Below, piece by piece: positions 59,265 to 64,000 of a DNA stretch of 64,000 nucleotides (positions are counted from its first letter, which is position 1; every line of letters begins with the position of its first letter). The position numbers and the translations under genes were made by a program. The stretch is from positions 48,974,786 to 49,038,785 of the forward strand of contig OY755046.1 of the NCBI GenBank assembly GCA_963576565.1. The letters run 5' to 3'. Origin of the DNA: Aspidapion aeneum (Eukaryota; Arthropoda; Insecta; Coleoptera; Brentidae). The notes under the pieces are model-generated. The model ran no database searches. It saw only the letters and a program-made list of their open reading frames with translations, and had not been told where the DNA came from.

Positions 59265-60632
59265 ACATAAACTCAGAGCTACAATCTGAAATAAGCAAAG
59301 CAAAATGAAACAGAGTATTCAAGAAAATGAAAGATAATAAATCACCTGGAAAAGACGGCGTAACGACAGAAATACCCAAATACGGTGGTACAGCTGTAAT
59401 TAGTTTCCTACAAATTCTCCTGGATAAAATACTGAAAGAAAAAATAATCCCAAACAACTGGAAAGAATCCATAACCATTATTCTACACAAAAAAGGCGAT
59501 AGAGCAGACCTAAAAAACTATCGACCTATAACACTCCTCAATGTAACATAAGCTCTTCACGAAAATATTAACAGATACACTAACAACAAAATTTGACGGA
59601 GATCAATCAAAAGAACAAGCAGGCTTCAGAAAAGGTTTCAGTACAGTAGCATCGAGCATTGGGCAGTGAAAGCATCTTTCATTAATAGCCGAATAGATCA
59701 AAGATACAGAGACTTAATAATTAAAATCCGTGAACGAACTAAGCCAATCCGCATGAGAAGAGATGTCAGAAAGAGTGATACAATATCCCCTAAAGTATTT
59801 AACCAGGCCCTGGAAGATGTTTTTAAAAACTTAGCTTGGGAAGAAATTGGCATCAAAGTCAGCGGACAATACTTGAAGCACCTAGGATATGCTGATGATA
59901 TCGCCCTAATAACAGATAAGAAAGAAGAACTGATAAAAATGTTGGAAGAACTGGATACAGCAGCCAAAAATATAGGCTTAAGTGTGAACTACACTAAAAC
60001 TAATATCATAACAAACATAGATGAAGGTATCACGATCAGAATAAACCAAAAGAAAATAGAACAAGTAGAGGAATATATATACCTGGGATAAATTATTAAA
60101 TTAAAAAAAAACAAACATCTAAAAATCAAGAGACGAGTAAGATTGGCCTGGGCGGCATTAGGTGAATTAAGCTACATATTAAAAAATAAAAAGTAAAAAA
60201 TATCCTTAATCCTTCCTGTACTTACGTATGGATCCCAGACCTAAACACAAAATCAAACATGGATAAGATAAGAAAAGCCCAAATATCAATGGAAAGGAAA
60301 ATGTTACATATAAAGCTGACAGATAGAAAAAGGAAAGAATCGATAAGAAATAAAACAAAAGCAAGAAATGTCAGAGGAGAAGTAGCATAATTAAAGTGGA
60401 AAATTGCCGGTCATAATATCAGACAGAAAGACGATCGGTGGAATAAATGTATTGTAAACTGGAGACCTTGGGAAAATAAAAGAAGTAGGGGAAGACCCCA
60501 AATGAGACGGGCGGACGATTTGAAGAAACACGCGGGAACGAGATGGATGAACACGGCGATAGACAGAGAAGAGTGGACGATATTTGGGGAGTTCTATGTC
60601 CAAAGATGAATTGAAGATGGCTAAATAGAGAG

Positions 60633-61175
60633 AAATTACCAAAAAATATGTGTCAACTAGTTAAGCTGGATTTAGAACCGGTAAAGTAAGCTGTAAGAAG
60701 TGGGAAGTAAGACGTAAGACGTAAAAAGTAACCAGTAAAAAAACGGATGTTTCTTGGTCTCAAAAATAAGACAATTTTAACGGCAGTGATTCTTAAATTA
60801 CCGAAAAATATGTGTCAACTGCTTAACCTGTGTTCAGAACTCTGTAGCTGTCGGAAGTAAGACGTGAGACGCGAAAGGTAACCAGTAAAAAAGGGTTGGT
60901 TCATGGTTTTAAAAAAGAAAAGATTTGTGTCAAAGAAAATTTGGAAGGGTTGTCGTGTCACCAAGCCAGGCAATTAGGAGTTAATACTATTAGAACACTG
61001 AAATTTAGGGGGAATTTTAAATTAGCTGATTTTCCTTTAGAAGGACAATTCTAACAATATTGATTCTTAAATTAGCAAAAATTATGTTTCAGCTACTTAA
61101 CCTGGCTTCAGAGTTCCGTAAAGTAAACTGTAAGAAGTAGAAAGTAAGATGTAATACACGAAAAGTAACCAGTAA
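60633..61175. repeat. Repeat S, right part, about three partial units
   Basis: Units restart with aaattaccgaaaaatatgtg at about 60633, 60795 and 61070. Each continues into an aagtaagacgtaagacg-like segment and a gtaaccagtaaaa end. The segment at 60940-61075 matches the left part at 55985-56178. Confidence 0.6.
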
Positions 61176-61400
61176 AATAAAGATGGTGCAAGGTGCAAGT
61201 GTGCGTGCATTTGTTCTGTTACGTAGGCACACAGCTGCTGTGTGGATAGACGCCATATTTGTTGTTTATTTACATTTTGCGGTGTTTTGCGTTTTTTCTG
61301 TAAAATTATGTTTTTTTCTGTCAAAAATGGGAAATAAATCGCGTAAAATAATATGGCGTTTGTGAATGCATGGGAATGCATATTTTTGCTCTAACGTATT
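61176..61400 (+). repeat. Dispersed repeat with THAP-like 5' exon, copy 3 (partial)
   Basis: It shares the gtaggcacacagctgctgtg segment, an acattttgcggtgttttgcg segment and an atgggaaataaatcgcgtaa-like word with 16060-16600 and 29870-30312. It ends before the donor-like site. No function is claimed. Confidence 0.4.
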
Positions 61401-62779
61401 TGCTGTTATACCCTTGTATATTATATTTTTTTAACTACCTGAGCAGTAAGAAATTTATTCCATGCTGATAATTTTTAGCTAATGAATTTTTACCTTAAAT
61501 CTTTTTCCAAAATATCAAATTTACAAGTTGTAATGATGATTGCATGTTTAAAATATGTTTATCTAGGGGTATTTTAAAAATTAATGTATGATCTAATAAT
61601 TTTATTTTGTAAACAAATTAATTAGAAATTTATGAGTGTTGCGCTAATTTCATGGAGCAGTTTAGTTTTTGATTCACCCAAACTTTTGTAAAAATGTTCG
61701 TGAAAATTTCTTGGGGCGATAATACTACTTCTTTGGGGCATTTCAATATTTCGAAGAATTAGCTGAAGTATTTCTCCGGTTAGTAATCCTATTAATAATT
61801 TTTAAATTACTGCTTTTTTCGAATAGGTATTCATACTTTTGGCCGACATGGATTAAGTTCGTATTGTCAATAGTTTGTTTGGATACTGTAAGTTGTTATA
61901 AGTCACAAAAAAATTGCGTTATAGCTTCTTTCTTCGGAAAGCTGTCTCCCTTCAGCAACGGCATCAACGGTAGGCTTTACGATAAACTTATAGACTCGCC
62001 GCGCTATGGAAACAATAATATGCCTTCGGGTTCAATTTTCAAGAAAAATCATTCGCGAAAATCCGCGAAAAATACAATGTAAGTGGAAAGTGGCAAACCT
62101 CGTCACTTTGAAAGACGTTTCATTCAAATTTCGTTGCCCTCGAAAACAAAAACATACTTCTTTCGAGTGGCTTTTTGAAACACCCAGCACGGTAAAATAT
62201 GGTCTTTGTTGTTTTGCCGCTTCTTGCCTACGCTAAAATACGCAGTTTAGTTGCTTGATCAGTAGAGACATTAGATAGTTTTTGTTCCCGCAAAATTTAG
62301 GCCTGATATCTTCGCCGACAACGATAACTTTATTTCACAGTATTTCAAGCCAACGTACATGCCATAAAGATCTTTCTGCGAGGAAACGTGAGATAGCCAA
62401 GAACCTACTCAGATAGCCAAGGACTACCTACAATTTCTCTGGATGGGTACCACGGATGTCCAGAACCTGTATTTGGAATTTCAAACCTCCCTGGGCTTTA
62501 ACAACGTGGAAAAAAGGTCCAGTAAGAAAATGTCAGTCAGTTCTGCCTCAACATTGTTTACCTGGGACACCCTCAAGCGAAATATAAGATAAATCAGGTG
62601 ACAGATGACTGGACTAATAACGGTCATTGTATTGATGAGTCCACTTGAATCCAATCCCGTGCGAGAAGGTCTTCAAATGTTCTTAGTAAACGAAACATAC
62701 TGCAAGAATTACAATAGCCTCCTGGAAATCTAACATTGCATTATTCCAGGAAACTAGCATCCTTACTGGCCTTTGTAAG
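61401..62779. other. Non-coding, no feature recognised
   Basis: I see no supported gene here. Two overlapping frames near 61864-62236 are not related to any family I know. Confidence 0.4.
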
Positions 62780-64000
62780 AAGATCTAACCTGATGGAAGC
62801 GATACATTGAGGAACATTTTTATGATAACTGACCCGAAACTCCATCAGATATAAACACCGAGTTGAATAAAAAAGGGCAAGAATTATCTAAAAGTGAAGT
62901 CATACACGATATTAAAGCACAAAAACTAAGTACACTTACATCATTATTTAATGCTATTCCCAAAACAGGTATCATACCATCCGATTGGCTCAGATCAACC
63001 TTTATAACTTTACTTTACTTTAAAAAGCTTCAAGTTGCGATGAAAAACGAATGATAAGTCTTATGTCTTACGTTCTTAAGACCTTTTTAAGAATCACTAA
63101 TAATTGTATTTTTGGAAAATGTGACATTCAAGTGAATAGGGTGCAGTTTGGGTTGAGGAATGGTTATTGCACACGTGAGGCCCATTTATCTCGAAATGTG
63201 CTGACTCAAATGTGTAGAGATATGGTAATGTGTATGTAATGTAAAACACGACAAACGTATTGAAATTATTAGTAAGACCGGTATTGATAAAGAAGAAATT
63301 AATATTATCTCACAGCTGTATTGGAAACAAACAGCTGTTGTTAGAATTGCAAAAAAAACATCTGAAGCTACACTGATTAAAAAAGAAGTTTGACAGAGCT
63401 GCTTCTTATCGCCATTTCTGTTTAACAATTATTCCGAAAATATTTTTAGAGAGACTATCCCTCCAATGCACCGTAACAAGGCTTAGCTAATCCATTCTCC
63501 CTCTTTGTTGTTTTGTATGTGACAAACAAGGACTTAATAGCGATTAAACCCATAATCGCGCTTAAGTGTCTACAGTGCATATGAGGGCATGGATGACATG
63601 TTAAAAGGTATAAAAGTTAACATCATATACAGATGATATCACAATTCTTGCAGATAATATAAAGGAATTACAGTTTATGATAAAAGAAACAAGACAAAAT
63701 TACTAGTATTTGCAAAAACAAATACTGTTGTCAACTTAACAGTAAATGGACGCATCTTAGAACAAGTTAAAACGTCCAAATATTTAGGTAGAAATTTCAA
63801 TTGCCAGTGCTATTCCAAAATAGAAAATAGGTCTCGAATTGAACAAGCGAGAAAGGCATTCATAAACATGAAACAGTTTTTTACCTCCCGTGACCTCAAC
63901 CTGGAGCTCCGAATGCGGATGATCAGAATCTATGTGTTTTTGATTTTATTGTACGGGTGTGAAGGATGGACTCTCGACCCAACTACAGGGAAGAGACTTA
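62780..64000 (+). pseudogene. LINE reverse transcriptase fragment, runs off the edge
   Basis: This plus-strand non-LTR retrotransposon is of another RTE-like family. It begins with an SKSEVIHDIKAQK stretch and an IIPSDWLRSTFITL stretch, followed by an NRVQFGLRNGYCTREA fingers/palm piece (63130-63180). SKLYWKQTA-like sequence follows on the way to a YADD-like piece (LTSYTDDI) near 63640. It ends at the window edge with FTSRDLNLELRMRMIRIY, then LLYGCEGWTLDP. Frameshifts are frequent. A 129-bp MITE interrupts it at 63459-63587. Confidence 0.8.
63459..63587. mobile_element. 129-bp MITE, copy 2 (inside LINE)
   Basis: This is the same length and largely the same sequence as 5776-5904: caatgcaccgtaacaaggct on the left and a tacagtgcatatgaggg right end. 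It interrupts the LINE between the FRE and GMDD-like parts of its RT, so it is younger than that LINE. Confidence 0.75.

Larger units (their letters stand above)
56179..60632 (+). mobile_element. LINE insertion with inverted 5' end and 26-bp TSD
   Basis: A 26-bp word (aaattaccacaaaatatggg tcaact, two mismatches) flanks the insertion at 56153-56178 and 60633-60658. The first about 250 bp (56179-56430) carry LINE sequence in minus orientation, with a LDMNKLTQNKAIYKERLKET frame. From 56440 the next part of the same protein runs in plus orientation (INKTIRKMIKGNER, then a FYAKLYK stretch). After a nested block of DINE-like elements, the RT domain resumes at 59320 (MKDNKSPGKDG, then IPNNW and NYRPITLLN). 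The YADD box lies in 59875-59900 and the C-terminus ends near 60610. Stops occur in every domain. Confidence 0.8.

Noticed and set aside
61864..62236. Two overlapping frames of 72 and 76 residues
   Set aside because: No recognisable family, overlapping in different frames, no splice context.

Overview
This window looks like AT-rich nuclear DNA from an arthropod, most likely an insect. One host gene has split exons with GT/AG borders, and almost everything else is interspersed repeat. The transposon families seen are Jockey/R1-like and RTE-like LINEs, Penelope-like elements, PIF/Harbinger, hAT-type hairpins and DINE/Helentron-like elements. No prokaryotic gene, tRNA, rRNA or CRISPR array was recognised. 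The species cannot be named from the sequence.

The only convincing host gene lies at the left edge on the minus strand. Three consecutive exons (6674-6433, 5305-5055, 2915-2718) encode the middle of a two-pore-domain potassium channel: first selectivity filter, TM2, a cysteine-rich and basic loop, TM3, second pore loop and TM4. Reading phases match across both introns. The first exon (TM1 and most of P1) and the C-terminus were not found. The introns carry a 129-bp MITE, a decayed Penelope-like element and one copy of a 532-bp repeat that recurs downstream of the exons.

From about 6.7 to 64 kb I see mobile DNA and its debris. 8.7-15.0 kb is a cluster of two repeat families (A and B) around a 2.9-kb near-perfect palindrome. 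15-23 kb holds hairpin elements, including two tiny hairpins (49 and 43 bp), each with its own exact 8-bp target duplication. 23-28.7 kb has LINE tails, a TIR element with a LINE piece inside it, and a 676-bp fold-back element that split a LINE and left a 9-bp duplication. 31-36.7 kb has LINE tails and a complete short PIF/Harbinger element. 36.9-38.3 kb holds a Penelope-like ORF with a GIY-YIG nuclease domain, followed by a hammerhead-ribozyme-like sequence. 39.9-52.8 kb has more LINE, Penelope and fold-back pieces and a decayed gene of a repetitive family. 55-60.6 kb holds an RNase H LINE tail and a LINE with a 26-bp target duplication, an inverted 5' end and three DINE-like tandem-repeat elements nested in it. 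62.8-64 kb is another LINE running off the edge.

The most interesting items are the hammerhead candidate (38209-38262), the two micro-hairpins (22775-22823 and 22935-22977), the 9-bp-TSD fold-back (27329-28004), the twin-primed LINE (56179-60632) and the giant palindrome (11881-14751). All readings were made by eye. Identities and family names have not been tested by alignment.
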